From the NCBI GenBank assembly GCA_000969725.1, contig JXSR01S073591.1: 20,642 nucleotides of DNA. One strand, 5' to 3'. A program made the position numbers and the translations under genes. The notes beneath the pieces were generated by a model. The model was not told the origin of the DNA, made no database searches, and saw only the letters and a program-made list of their open reading frames with translations. The number at the start of each line of letters is the position of its first letter. Within the stretch, counting starts at the first letter, position 1. This stretch comes from Ophiothrix spiculata. Its lineage: Eukaryota; Echinodermata; Ophiuroidea; Amphilepidida; Ophiotrichidae. Of this stretch, positions 9,917 through 19,177 are shown in pieces.

Positions 9917-11930
9917 ATGGGTAAACAAAAATTGGAACTTGGAGATGATGATTATTTACCTCAAGATAAGCGGATATTTCTTGATGATGAAGCGATACAA
10001 ACTGTCACTGTGGAGTCCGTGGTACAAGAAAATAAATAAATTAAAAAGTGAAATTAAGGCACTCAAAGAAAAGAATAACACATTGAAAGAACAGATGGGA
10101 AAAAACAAAGCTGATTTTGAAAAACAAACAGAAACACACAAAGCTGCACTAGAATAACAAATAGAGAAATACAAACAAGTTCAAAAGAAACTTACAAATT
10201 TATATGACCTTATTGGCAAAGCCGGAAAAGTAAAGCATATTACTCAAACATTAAAAAGAAACAAAGAACAAGCAGTAAAATGGAGAACGTGTACAAAAAC
10301 AAGGCAAACACCCCGACTCTGTACAAAAAAATGCCCATTATGTGGAGGCAAATCAAAAAAAATACAACAACTACAGAAAAATAAGAAGAATCGTAAAACT
10401 TGTTCAAAATTGCGTTCTAGAGTGAATCAAGAAAATAGACAGGTTAATGAGGCTAACACAGTTAAAACACTTAAAACAACTATGGAAGAGTACGTTACTT
10501 GGAAAACAAATTAAGTGAAACACAAGAATGCCAAGATAATGTCATTCCATTGAGAGATGGCCGTCACATCCATCCTACTGTCAAGGACTCTAGTATGAAG
10601 CTTCAGGCAATTGGTGTGCCTGAAGGAGAGGTTGGACCAGCTATTGAAGATGTAATCACAATGATGACTAATGCAGAGCTACAAGGGACGCTACCATCAA
10701 AATCTTCACTGAATTGCTTTCGAAATGGAGTCTGTTAATAATCAATTCTTACGTGAGAATCTTGCAGACAAAGAAAATCTTACAGTAAAATATGATGGGA
10801 CTACAAAGAAAGGACAACATTTGGTTGAAGTCCAAATTTCTACAGCCAACAGAAAGACATATTCATTAGGTATCACAGAAACACCTTGACGAACAGCGAA
10901 AGATTATGTTGATAGCATTACAGAGCTGACAAGCAGAGTTGATCCCAGAATTCTTACAGAAGTACGCAACAGCATGACTGAAAGATGCCCAACCAACAAG
11001 AAAGTTGATGAGGATTTAGGAAAAGTTATAGGTAGAGGGTTAATTAAATATGTTCAGATGTGCTGTTCATCCATTGGACACGATCAGTAGGCAGTGTGAG
11101 AAAAAATTATGTGAACATGAAGAGGGGTTTTGGAATGATGGTGCAAAATACCCTTTCAGTAAGAACAGTGAATGTAAATCACCATCAACTATAAGAGCCA
11201 TGGACAAACTTTTTCATGAAAGCGCAAGTGGGTTGCCCAAAGAATTACCACAATTTTTAAAAGACAGGGGCCTTGGAGCAGGTGAAACTGCAATGATATT
11301 TCCCCGCTGGATTGGGAACAGATTCAACATCTTGTTTGTTGATGCTGGACTGGTCTACTACTACAGTGAAAGCATCAAAGAATTCTTTTCAATAAACCAA
11401 GAAATGGGCTTCATATTGCAGTTAATAATGCTCTCAGAGATGGATCGGTCTTGTCTTCACTTTGAGCACTTGTTTTGATTGACAAATTTATAACCGGGCC
11501 ATGGATGAGATGGCAGGGAGAACATCGCTGTATTCTTGAAACTACAACAACAATTGAAACTGTTCTTGCGAACATCTCCAGTTGTGATGCACAAAAGATC
11601 ATCTTGGGTTTTGAGCTGACTGCTTTCAACACTCCGGTGAAGAACGATGACAAGTTTAAACAGCTGACCACCTTGACCGAGAATGATGCAGAAACGGCAG
11701 GATTGTTCAACGTGCTATTAAATGAGGATAAAGACGTAATGGAAAGGCACTTTGCAGACTACCTGAAAGATGGGAAATTTTACATCCCCTCTCCACAGCT
11801 TATGGAAGAAGCCGTCTCATGTGACAGCAAAACTAGGAGAACGGTATTTTTTTGTCTATGATGCATGAGCAAAACAAGCTCATGCAGTCAGCTAAGCCAG
11901 AGAAGAATGCTAAAAGGCAACATTTAAGGG
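9917..11930 (+). pseudogene. Broken coiled-coil gene of an unnamed, probably transposase-like family
   Basis: I do not know a name for this family. A start at 9917 gives MGKQKLELGDDDYL. From about 10030 comes a long lysine- and glutamate-rich coiled coil, with CPLCGGK (about 10336) as a possible zinc pair. A region near 10560-10730 (HPTVKDSS...GVPEGEVGP) precedes DGTTKKGQHLVEVQ (aspartate at 10794), which looks like the first strand of an RNase H fold. WIGNRFNILFVDAGLVYYY (about 11308) and FITGPW (about 11490) follow; their order recalls hAT-like catalytic cores, but this is inference. Frame changes lie near 10030, 10495, 10730, 11045 and 11465, with stops at about 10155 and 10888. The 3' end dissolves near 11930 before a run of G. 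No intact product is possible. Confidence 0.6.
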
Positions 11931-12355
11931 GGGGGGTTCTACCCTAACCATATTTGAAAATCTGTTTAGTTCAGAAAAACTGAGATATTAGCACAAAGAA
12001 AAATACAGAATCTCTACTTTATATGCTTTTTATTTGAGTTCAAACGGACATTCGGTTCTGAAGTTATGGCAATTTTTAGAATGGAAGTCGCAAATTTCTG
12101 GACAATTTCTATACATTTGTATACAGAAGACGCTCACCCTGTAATTTGTAGGATTTTCCTTTTAATTAAATTTTAATGGAATTATTACATTTTCCTATGA
12201 ATTAAATCAATTATTTTATCAAGATAATGCATTGTGAATAATATGCACCAAAATTTTGGAGTTTGTCGTTTTCTTATACGTTTTGTTATTTTATCTCACC
12301 CGGCTATACTTAAACCTGCTATTTTTTAAAAATCTGTAACTCCGCTAAATTAAAT
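11931..12355. other. AT-rich non-coding spacer
   Basis: Starts with a G run (about 11925-11936). No coding frame, tandem array or paired ends that I can support. Confidence 0.4.
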
Positions 12356-12617
12356 CCGATTTTCACCATTATTATGTTCTAAGCTGTCCGATTTCCAAAA
12401 AAATCGGACAGGGATATCTGATAGAAAACAAAATGTCAGATTTTGAACATAATAATGATAAAATTGGATGGATTTTTTCGCATGATACTCAAAGATATTG
12501 GTCTCGCTATGAGTTTTAAAAATATCGAGCTTGACGCTGCGCGTCTCGCACAATATTTCGTAAAACTCCCAGCTTGACCAATATCTTTTTGTGTCATGCT
12601 CAATCCATCTAATTTTA
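12356..12617. repeat. Compound fold-back repeat
   Basis: Three nested or adjoining inverted repeats are seen. An inner hairpin has the perfect 11-base stem ctgtccgattt / aaatcggacag (12384-12411). Around it, ccgattttcaccattattat (12356 on) pairs with gaacataataatgataaaat (12445 on). Next to it, a 65-base arm at about 12457-12525, including agatattggt, pairs with 12551-12617, including accaatatct, around a GC-rich loop. It is likely a MITE or fold-back element; no target duplication was found. Confidence 0.75.
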
Positions 12618-12853
12618 TATCAAAATTGGCTTAAAATGTGTGTAAATTTATTATCTTTCATAATCTTATAGTTACTTATAAACTAAGCATCAATTGATTT
12701 TTTTTTTCAAGTTTTCTTTTTTGTCAATATTCGAAGGCCTATATCTCGAAAGTAGAAAAAGCGCAAACCTGCAAATTTTGAACGGTCATAACTCAAAAAC
12801 TAAATGTCTGATTTGTACGAAATTTGGAACATATATAGAAAAGACAAAGGAGG
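12618..12853. other. AT-rich non-coding spacer
   Basis: No gene supported. A 76-codon open frame from 12694 shows no motif and a low-complexity, AT-driven composition. Confidence 0.4.
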
Positions 12854-12978
12854 AGGGCAGTATGAAGCCCTTTTTTAAAAAAAATGTTCCAAATTTGAAT
12901 TATAAAGCAAAATTACCTGATTGATTGATTATTGGTTGCCATGGCAGCAATATAAGCAATCCGGCTTCATACTGCCCT
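12854..12978. repeat. Short element with 16-bp perfect inverted ends
   Basis: agggcagtatgaagcc (12854-12869) and ggcttcatactgccct (12963-12978) are exact complements, 93 bases apart. No flanking duplication is seen. It may be a very short MITE or a fold-back formed by deletion. An X-box-like motif lies inside it at 12934. Confidence 0.75.
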
Positions 12979-13081
12979 GCGTATTATAGTCATACACCTT
13001 CATACGAAACATGAACTTAATTGGACTTTTCGTTCTTGAGTTACCACTGTTTAAGTGTTTAGCCAATCAGAGGCCCTGTAT

Positions 13082-13097
13082 GGTTACCATAGCAACC
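13082..13097. promoter_or_regulatory. RFX X-box-like site
   Basis: ggttaccatagcaacc has both half-sites of the RFX X-box, GTTACC and AGCAAC, separated by two bases. RFX factors bind this in animals, notably at cilia genes. It is 120 bases upstream of the gag-like ATG at 13218. A weaker relative, ggttgccatggcagc, lies at 12934-12948. Confidence 0.45.
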
Positions 13098-13217
13098 AGA
13101 ACAAAATAATACATTGATTCTGAATCTTTGCGATATAGGCTAAAATATGGTATATAACACTTATGGGTAAAGTTTTTGGAAGACCTATGATTATAGAGGG
13201 AAACCGGCCTCCTCACA

Positions 13218-14430
13218 ATGAATACCTTCGTACAAACCCTTCAGAATTTCGAGAGGCAAGCGGAGTCTCTGGGTCTAGGTGGAGAACTGAATAGTAAGAT
13301 CATGATTAACCAGATCAAGCAGAAACTTCCAGAGGAACATCACATAGCTTATTACAAGTGCATCAGAGATGAGGCTAAAGAAGAATCCTTGACCAGCCTG
13401 GTCAAGTGGTTGCGTTCACAAATGTTGCTTCTCGAAAAGGCAAAGGTCACAATCAAGACTACCACAGACAGTCCAGCTGTAGGCCAACATAAATTATCAT
13501 ACAAGTCTTTCAACGCTGCTACTCTTTACAATGACTGACGATGACAGTCTGGTGAAAACCAGCAAGGAAACATTAAGTGTCCCTTGGAACCAGCCAAGAA
13601 AATGGACACTAGCCAAAATTAAACACACAAACTAAAGATCAGGTTAAAAAAAATTGCACTACATCCAAGTGCAAAGACACATTATTTAAAAACATGTAAC
13701 AGGTTCAGATCATTGCGTCTGCAAGAGAAATTCAGGATTATGAAGAAAGAGAACATTTGTGTCAGGTGTGGGCACAACAATTGTGTTGCTGTTAAACCTC
13801 CATGTGACATTAGTACTTGTCAGTTCCGGGCACCATGTCGTACTTGCGGTAAAGACGACCATTTCACTTCCATATGTCCTCTTGTATATGGGAAACGTGA
13901 ACAAGGAACTCCAAAGATTCACTCACAACTCTCAACTGCAGCTAATGTAACTATCCTCACCAATGGCGAAGATAGGCTGCATGGTACATTACCTACAGTC
14001 ATGGGGTACCTTAGATATGGTGACCGCTGAAGCATGGTTCGCATATTATTGGATGGTGGCAATCAAGCTACTCTTATAAGAAAAGGGATCTTTCCCAGAA
14101 TGAATGAAGACATGTACCAGGACCACAATCTCACCCTGCTCGGAGGGCAGACAATAACAAAGAAGGTAAGACTCCTGGATTGCCACATTGAAGACATTGG
14201 ACGTACATGGTCGTACCCGATAACTGTCACTGAATTGGAGAAGCCCTGTGGAGATGTCCCAATTATACAGTCAGATGAGCTTCAACAGTATGATCATCTT
14301 AAGAATGCTGACATAAAGATACCACCTTCAGAGACTATTGATGGTCTCCTGACACACACCTGATGGTATGGAAGGATTATGTTCTTGGTGAGAATGCTGA
14401 TGAACCGATATCTCTTCCAGGACGCTGATG
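13218..14430 (+). pseudogene. BEL/Pao gag C-terminus, zinc knuckle and protease, broken
   Basis: The first frame (13218-13538) contains LGGELNSKIMINQIKQKLP, typical of the C-terminal half of BEL/Pao gag (DUF1759 region). From about 13710, CVRCGHNNC and CRTCGKDDHFTSIC are the cysteine-rich and C-x2-C-x4-H-x4-C zinc-knuckle parts that bind RNA. An in-frame TGA at 14028 precedes VRILLDGGNQATLI (aspartate at 14052), the aspartic-protease active site. Here the usual D-[ST]-G reads D-G-G. The frame slips near 14355, after which WKDYVLGEN still matches the protease end. Nothing of reverse transcriptase follows. The fragment cannot make an active polyprotein. Confidence 0.85.
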
Positions 14431-14650
14431 TATGATTGTTTCATAAACAAAGAGATGCACAACATACGTCTAACAACACCACATTTCAAAGGAGGCGATC
14501 CTAGATTGGTCTACTTTTTTTTACTATGATATCTAATAATAAAGGGTCTCTAATATTGGTCTGTAATGTACCTTTCTTAATTCGGTAATATTAATGGAGC
14601 AAAATAGAGGCAACAAAGAATTCTGAAATTACCCATTTTTCATGTTTTAC
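14431..14650. other. Non-coding spacer, ending in a splice-acceptor-like site
   Basis: No gene seen. It ends with a T-rich run and ttttacag (to about 14652), a good match to an animal splice acceptor just before the first death-domain exon. Confidence 0.4.
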
Positions 14651-14687
14651 AGAAATGGAGCGATTATCAAATCAAGATATTCAATGA

Positions 14688-14990
14688 ATTGTAAGCAGAG
14701 AAACAAATCTTAAGTCTTCGCATTTTGCATGATTATACCATGCGTTACGTATAAGTGATGTAGAAATTGAAAGGGCAGAGATAATTGCAAACACAGATAC
14801 TGTGCTTCGTGCCAGGAGTGTTTTACACAGTTGGTTACAAAGCAAGGCCAGGGAAGCAACAGGGAGTAAGATCATCGAGGCTTTGACTAGGGAGCATTTA
14901 GTTGAGGCAAAAGAATCACTCGAGAAAAAAGGGAGAGAAAAAAGGAGAGGGAGAGATAAGAAAGAGCGGAAGAAGGGAAAGAAAGAGTAA
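14688..14990 (+). pseudogene. Death domain, copy A, with lysine-rich tail
   Basis: Death domains are six-helix adaptor modules for apoptosis and innate-immune signalling. The frame reads IVSRETNLKSSHFA, then an in-frame TGA (14730), then LYHALRISDVEIERAEIIAN and RSVLHSWLQSKAREATGSK, ending ALTREHLVEAKESLEKK. Family marks are the AL.ISDVEIE helix 2-3 pattern, the tryptophan in LHSWLQ (helix 4), and AT...IIEAL (helix 5). Copy C has cga where A has tga, so the stop is a later change. After the domain the frame runs into a purine-only, Lys/Arg/Glu-rich tail and stops at 14988-14990. A splice acceptor may precede it. The family is inferred by pattern, not by search. Confidence 0.7.
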
Positions 14991-15010
14991 GAAAGGAAAA
15001 ATGTAAGAGG
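14917..15010 (+). repeat. Polypurine tract
   Basis: About 90 bases of nearly pure A and G (gagaaaaaagggagagaaaa and similar) follow the death-domain core. It encodes a charged tail in one frame but its composition is that of simple sequence. Confidence 0.6.
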
Positions 15011-15664
15011 CAGAAATAGGGGAATGGAAACAAACGCGGCAAAGCGGGGGACGGGCGACATGTCCCTCCTCCCTAAATTTCACAAGGGGGATGGACCCCT
15101 CAAAAAAAAGAAGAAAGATAAGGAAAACAAATTAAAATTTTCAATTTGTTTTGATAATTTAAGTATGAAAATCGAACAAATTTCAAAATATTTTCTTGGG
15201 TGGGTTCTCCACTTTGGTCTGAATGGGTGTGTACGGCTCGGACCGTGGAACCCTAACCCATATCTATAGGAGTAATTTTTGAGGAAAAAGTGCACCTATG
15301 TTTAGGGATTTTGCTCCAAAAATGGGCTGATTTTTCAAAATTGTCTGGGCTTGCGATGCCAGCAGCTCAAAATATGTTCATTTTTTGGACCGTTTTTCTT
15401 GAAAATGCAACACATGCCTAGGTATTTTGGTGATAAAAATGGGGTCCATTTTTAGTGATCTTTTCTGATAAACTAACCCATTTCAGCGGCACATCCCTCA
15501 GGTATACCCCCTCGGTAAATTTTACCAATTTGTAGCTGAAATTTGCCGATTGGACAGATTTTTTTTCGCGCACTACGCGCGCGTTACAAAATATCCGGGA
15601 AAATACTGTAACATAATTTTCCTCTGACCAGAATGGGGACAAAGGCAGTGAGGAAATTGTGAAA
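15011..15664. other. Non-coding spacer, possible dispersed repeat
   Basis: No gene supported; an open frame of 81 codons from 15024 has no motif. The stretch has a CpG-rich cgcgcactacgcgcgcg block near 15569. It may be an old transposon, but no paired ends were found. Confidence 0.4.
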
Positions 15665-16600
15665 AGTGTCACTGATTTCAATAATTACTTCTAAAAAAAT
15701 TTGCATTGGCACAGCAGGTATTTCTTCAAATACTGTATTTAAGTGGTATATTTATTTTCACCCTTTTCGCGCAAAATGAGTTTAGCGCGAAAATAAATGT
15801 ACCGTGAAAATTAATGTGGATGTGTTGCAAATGGAATTCTATACACGGACAATGTTCATATGCGCGAAAATAAAAACGCGCGAAGTGGTCCAAAATTGGC
15901 TGAGCGCGAAAATTACTGAGCGCGGAAATATTGGCGTTTACAGTAACTCAAAATCCTGGTAAAACTTTGCAACAATTTGTAACAAGACTTAGGCAGTTGG
16001 GCAAAGATTGTGATTTTGGGGCAGATTTGTCAAACCAACTCAGGTATGCTATTTTACATCGCTGTACTTCTGAAAACATAAATTAGTCTATAAAGATTCA
16101 GAAGAATTGACATTGGCACGTTACTTGAAATGGCCAAAAATTTTGAAATGTCATTATTGTCAATTGAAAAGGGAGCAGATTCTGTAAACTAGGTGGGTGG
16201 AAAGCCAAATTGCAAGAAACATTTCAGCAAGTCAAGGAAAAGATTAACAAATTCTCCACTCCTTTCAATCTCACACCACACAAAGTTGTAAGCAAACCTG
16301 TTAACAGTGTGATTGTAGAATCTCCAGAGGGGGATCAATACTCGAGGAATACTACCCATGTGAGAAAATATGTCAAATCAAAATAATGGTGAGTCTGTGC
16401 TACATGATAAAAGTCCCAAAACAACAAAGATTGATAGTCTAAATCAAACTCCCATGGAAGCACAAGAAGCACAGACTCCTCCAAAGGCCACAAATATATC
16501 AGTCATGCCTGAGAATCAAAATCAGAGACCATCAGGGCAGACAAAAATACCATAAAGATTCTCAGACTATGTGATGACTTAAACATGCATGTTCTGGCCA
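15665..16600 (+). pseudogene. Ty3/gypsy relic 1: gag fragment joined to integrase C-terminus
   Basis: Two pieces of one retrotransposon class adjoin with the middle of pol missing. The gag part resumes at 15946 with NPGKTLQQFVTRLRQLGKDC and CDFGADLSNQLR...LHRCTS, a typical retrotransposon gag domain; it stops at 16084. A MITE (15733-15943) splits its start. From 16180 to 16386 the frame FCKLGGWKAKLQ...VIVESPEGDQY and NTTHVRKYV matches the C-terminal domain of gypsy integrase, where the Val-rich strand and RN.T motif recur. A tail with RPSGQTKIP and RFSDYVM (about 16528-16575) ends pol. Roughly 80% of a normal gag-pol is absent, so this is an internally deleted copy. A related relic lies at 18775-19430. 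Confidence 0.8.
15731..15945. mobile_element. MITE with TA duplications inside the gag fragment
   Basis: TA at 15731-15732 and 15944-15945 bounds 211 bases that begin ctgta and end tacag. Inside, gcgcgaaaat and close variants recur about five times on either strand. The two other gag copies lack it and read tcttcaaataactcaaaa without a break (18935 and 20193 regions), giving the exact empty site. TA duplication suggests a Tc1/mariner-type origin, but the inverted ends are short. Confidence 0.88.
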
Positions 16601-16830
16601 AACATTTACAGTGAGATTAAGCACTATACATCTCAATTACCTGTGATATGTGATGGACATTTAAATACACATAAAAAGGGAAAATTTCATGCCGCATGGC
16701 CTTCCATCTAAAAAGGGTGATGTAGTGTCCAAAATCACTTCATGCATTGCCTCACTCCTTAAGCCTTAAGAATGAGTTCTCACCCCCTTTAATTTACCGC
16801 AAGGCAGGGTGAGACCAGAGAGAGTGACAC
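16601..16830 (+). other. Possible gypsy 3' LTR start
   Basis: After the integrase tail, the purine tract aaaagggtga (16711-16720) is followed by tgtagtgtcc (16721). This resembles the polypurine primer and TG start of a gypsy LTR. No matching LTR copy or CA end was found, so only the left edge is suggested. Confidence 0.3.
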
Positions 16831-17329
16831 CTACCTGCGACTATCAGCACTACACGTAATTACGATGTGATGACACGTACACCTACCTGTGACTGTCAGC
16901 AGTAATTATACACCTGCACAGATCGAACAATGTGATGACACACCCCCACCTGCAACTGTCATCAATAATTATAGACAGACAGTGAACGACGTGATAACAC
17001 ACCCATCTGCAGCTGTGATCAGTAATTATATCCATGCAGTGAACAATGTATTGACACACTTAGCCCAGGCTGTGAGCACTAGAACTATATCCGCAGTGAA
17101 CGATATGACACACCCACCTGTGGCCATGAGCAGTAATTATACACCTGCAGTGAGCAATGTAGTGACACACCCATCTGAGACTTTGAACAGTGGAGCTATG
17201 CCCGCAGTGAACGATATGACACACCCACCTATGGCTATGAGCAGTCATTAAACACCAGCAGTGAGCAATGTAGTGACACACCCACCTGAGACTTTGAACA
17301 GTAGAACTATAATGCCCGCAGTGAACAAT
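16830..17329 (+). repeat. Diverged coding minisatellite, array 1
   Basis: Units of about 54-57 bases alternate and pair into a 111-base period. They encode variants of YTPAVSNVVTHPSETLNS and IPAVNDMTHPPVAMSS. The left units are strongly diverged (acacctacctgtgactgtca type), while the right ones match array 2 closely. One unit has a stop (cattaaacacc near 17248), so the frame is broken. The last unit passes without a gap into death-domain copy B. Confidence 0.85.
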
Positions 17330-17500
17330 ATTGAAAGGGCAGAGATAATTGCAAACACAACAGATATTGGACTTCATGCCAGGAGTGTTTTACACAGTTG
17401 GTTACAAAGCAAGGTAAGGGAAGCGACAAGAAGGAAGATCATCAAGGCTTTGACTAAAGAGCGTGAAGTTGAGGCAAAAGAATCCGTTAATAATCCTTAA
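17261..17500 (+). pseudogene. Minisatellite unit fused to death domain, copy B
   Basis: The open frame starts in the last minisatellite unit (VVTHPPETLNSR, then MPAVNN). At 17330 it reads straight into IERAEIIANTTDIGLHARSV and LHSWLQSKVREATRRK, ending ALTKEREVEAKES and a stop at 17498-17500. Helix 1 and half of helix 2 of the death domain are absent, so it is probably not foldable. The joint falls at the same residues as in copy F, so the fusion is older than the duplication. The sequence between 17501 and 17549 is not coding in this frame. Confidence 0.65.
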
Positions 17501-17549
17501 GAGGGCGACAACCGACACCTAGGATAAGATCTTATAAGATATTCATCCA

Positions 17550-17770
17550 ATTGTAAGCAGAGAAACAAATCTCAAGTCTTCGCACTTTGCACGATTATAC
17601 CATGCATTACGTATAAGTGATGTAGAAATTGAAAGGGCAGAGATAATTGCAAACACAACAGATACTGTGCTTCGTGCCAGGAGTGTTTTACACAGTTGGT
17701 TACAAATTAAAGCCAGGCAAGGGAAGCAACAAGAAGTAAGATCATTGAGGCTTTGACTAGAGACCGTTTA
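17550..17770 (+). pseudogene. Death domain, copy C
   Basis: This copy keeps the whole N-terminal part: IVSRETNLKSSHFARLYHAL, then RISDVEIERAEIIANTTDTV and RSVLHSWLQ. After the tryptophan helix a few extra bases (aaattaaagccaggcaaggg against aaagcaaggccaggg in copy A) shift the frame near 17706-17720. The end TRSKIIEALTRDRLVA is in the frame of copy D and runs straight into it. It carries cga where copy A has a stop. Confidence 0.7.
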
Positions 17771-17988
17771 GTTGCACTTTTATACCTTGCGTTACGTATA
17801 AGTGATGTAGAAATTGAAAGGGCAGAGATAATTACAAACACAATAGATACTGGACTTCCTGCCAGGAGTGTTTTACACAGTTGGTTACAAAACAAGGTGA
17901 GGGAAGCAACAAGAAGTAAGATCATCAAGGCTCTGACTAGAGAGCGTTTAGTTGAGGCAAAAGAATCGCTCGAGAAAAAAATGGAACT
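17771..17988 (+). pseudogene. Death domain, copy D
   Basis: Begins at LLYLALRISDVEIERAEII directly after the end of copy C, so the first helix is largely lost in the junction. TGLPARSVLHSWLQNKVREA, IIKALTRERLVEAKESLEKK follow without a stop. This is the cleanest copy over helices 2-6. The frame stays open from the end of copy C (about 17723) through this copy and into the start of copy E, ending at 18100. Confidence 0.68.
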
Positions 17989-18159
17989 TAAAAACACAAC
18001 ATTTATTGGGCTGAGCGCCAGGAGTGTTTTACACAGTTGGTTACAAAGTGAGGCAAGGGAAGCAACAAGAAGGACGTCCGATCATCGAGGCTTTGACTAG
18101 AGAGCGTTTAATTGAGGCAAAAGAATCGCTCGAGAAAAAATGGAGCTTAGAAACACATG
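17989..18159 (+). pseudogene. Death domain, copy E
   Basis: After the tail of copy D (KKMELKNT), FIGLSARSVLHSWLQSEARE restarts inside helix 3. The frame slips near 18076 (aaggacgtccgatcatcgag), giving a stop at 18098-18100, while the shifted frame still reads ALTRERLIEAKESLEKK. A strong splice donor, atggtgagtg, follows at 18157-18166, so this may have been the 3' end of an exon. Confidence 0.62.
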
Positions 18160-18261
18160 GTGAGTGAGAGAAACTATCATGCAAAAGTGTGTAGGCCATA
18201 CCCACTCCAAGGTTGGTATACATGTATTAATTCTGTTCATTTATTTTTCTCATGAAACAGA
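18160..18261 (+). other. Possible intron after death-domain copy E
   Basis: It begins gtgagtg (18160) and ends with a T-rich run, ctcatgaaacag (to about 18261). Together these make a plausible small intron of about 100 bases. No transcript data were available. Confidence 0.35.
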
Positions 18262-18529
18262 ACAAAGGTTGATCTTCTAGAGAATCAGACTGGAGTAGTA
18301 GATAAAGGGTTAATGCTTCTGCCCCTTGGCCTACCAGGGTCCAGAAAGAGTAAGTGTAAAAGCAATAAGAAAAGATTTGACTAAAGCTGACAATTATGTA
18401 ACCAAGGATGCAGAGAAGAGTGTTACTGAAGCAGACGGGATTGTAGAGAGCAGCAGTTCTGAGAGTGAGGGAGACAGGGAAGAAGGTAGTGGTATCAGGA
18501 AAAATCTGGAAGTAAGAGAAGAGAAATAA
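18262..18529 (+). other. Possible exon with acidic serine-rich tail
   Basis: An open stretch reads VSVKAIRKDLTKADNYVTKD and IVESSSSESEGDREEGSG before a stop at 18527-18529. There is no ATG start and no domain that I recognise; the ESSSSESEGD stretch would be a typical casein-kinase-2 target. It could be the last exon of the death-domain gene or a chance frame. Confidence 0.3.
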
Positions 18530-18774
18530 TCTAGGGATGACATTTGACCCGTCACTATAAATTTTAAAAAAAAACATTGGCAACTTAAAAAACAAGTCTA
18601 ATAGGATCGATGGTTGGACTGATCAGAAGGACTTGATTGTATGGATGAGGACATGTTTAAACCACTCTACAAGACCCTAGTGCATCCTCTTCAAGAGTAA
18701 TAAAAATTACTGTGTATGTAGCCCTACTCAGGACTTATTGTTAATGAAAGTACAAATAATGCCACAAAACTAAG
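18530..18774. other. Spacer with a possible LINE fragment
   Basis: At about 18652-18702 the frame MFKPLYKTLVHPLQE resembles the FKxLYKxLVRPxLEY motif of non-LTR reverse transcriptases. It is only about 15 residues and ends in a stop, so this is weak. Nothing else is seen. Confidence 0.25.
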
Positions 18775-19177
18775 GTGACATGCATTGCTCTTACACACTG
18801 CTGGACCTGACGTACAGGACGACATTTTCTTTACTTTGGATATAATGTTGATGATGCCACTAATTACCAAGCGGCAGTCACTGCTTTGAATAATTAATTC
18901 TAAGAAAGATTCTGCATTGGCACAGTAGGCATTTCTTCAAATAACTCAAAATCCTGCTGAAACTATGCAATAATTTGAAACAAGACTCACAAAGATTGTG
19001 ATTTTGGGGCAGATTTGTCTAAACTACTCAGGTATGCTATTTTACATCACTGTACTTCTGATTCCATAAAACACAAACTCTATGAAGTTTCAGAAGAATT
19101 GACATTGGCACATTACTTGAAATAGCCGAAAAGTGTGAACATGTAGAACATCAAATGTCATTATTGTCAATTGACAA
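18775..19177 (+). pseudogene. Ty3/gypsy relic 2: gag fragment
   Basis: Homologous to relic 1 but starting further upstream. HTAGPDVQDDIFFTLD (about 18800) and NYQAAVTALNN (about 18864) are gypsy gag motifs that relic 1 has lost. The region SALAQ...AFLQITQNP follows without the MITE of relic 1. CDFGADLSK, then LHHCTS and YEVSEELTLAHYLK, are spread over shifted frames with several stops. It runs into the open frame that starts at 19178. Confidence 0.72.

Noticed and set aside
12694-12924. 76-codon open frame starting with a phenylalanine run
   Set aside because: AT-rich simple sequence overlapping inverted repeats; no support as a gene.
14681-15061. 126-codon minus-strand frame with hydrophobic, phenylalanine-rich segments, like a membrane protein
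   Set aside because: It is the complement of the polypurine tract and the death domain; the apparent membrane segments come from T and C runs.
15024-15269. 81-codon open frame after death-domain copy A
   Set aside because: No motif, low complexity, no link to the neighbouring domain frame.
16721-16830. Complete gypsy LTR
   Set aside because: Only a purine tract and a TG start are seen; no second copy and no CA end, so only a possible left edge is reported.
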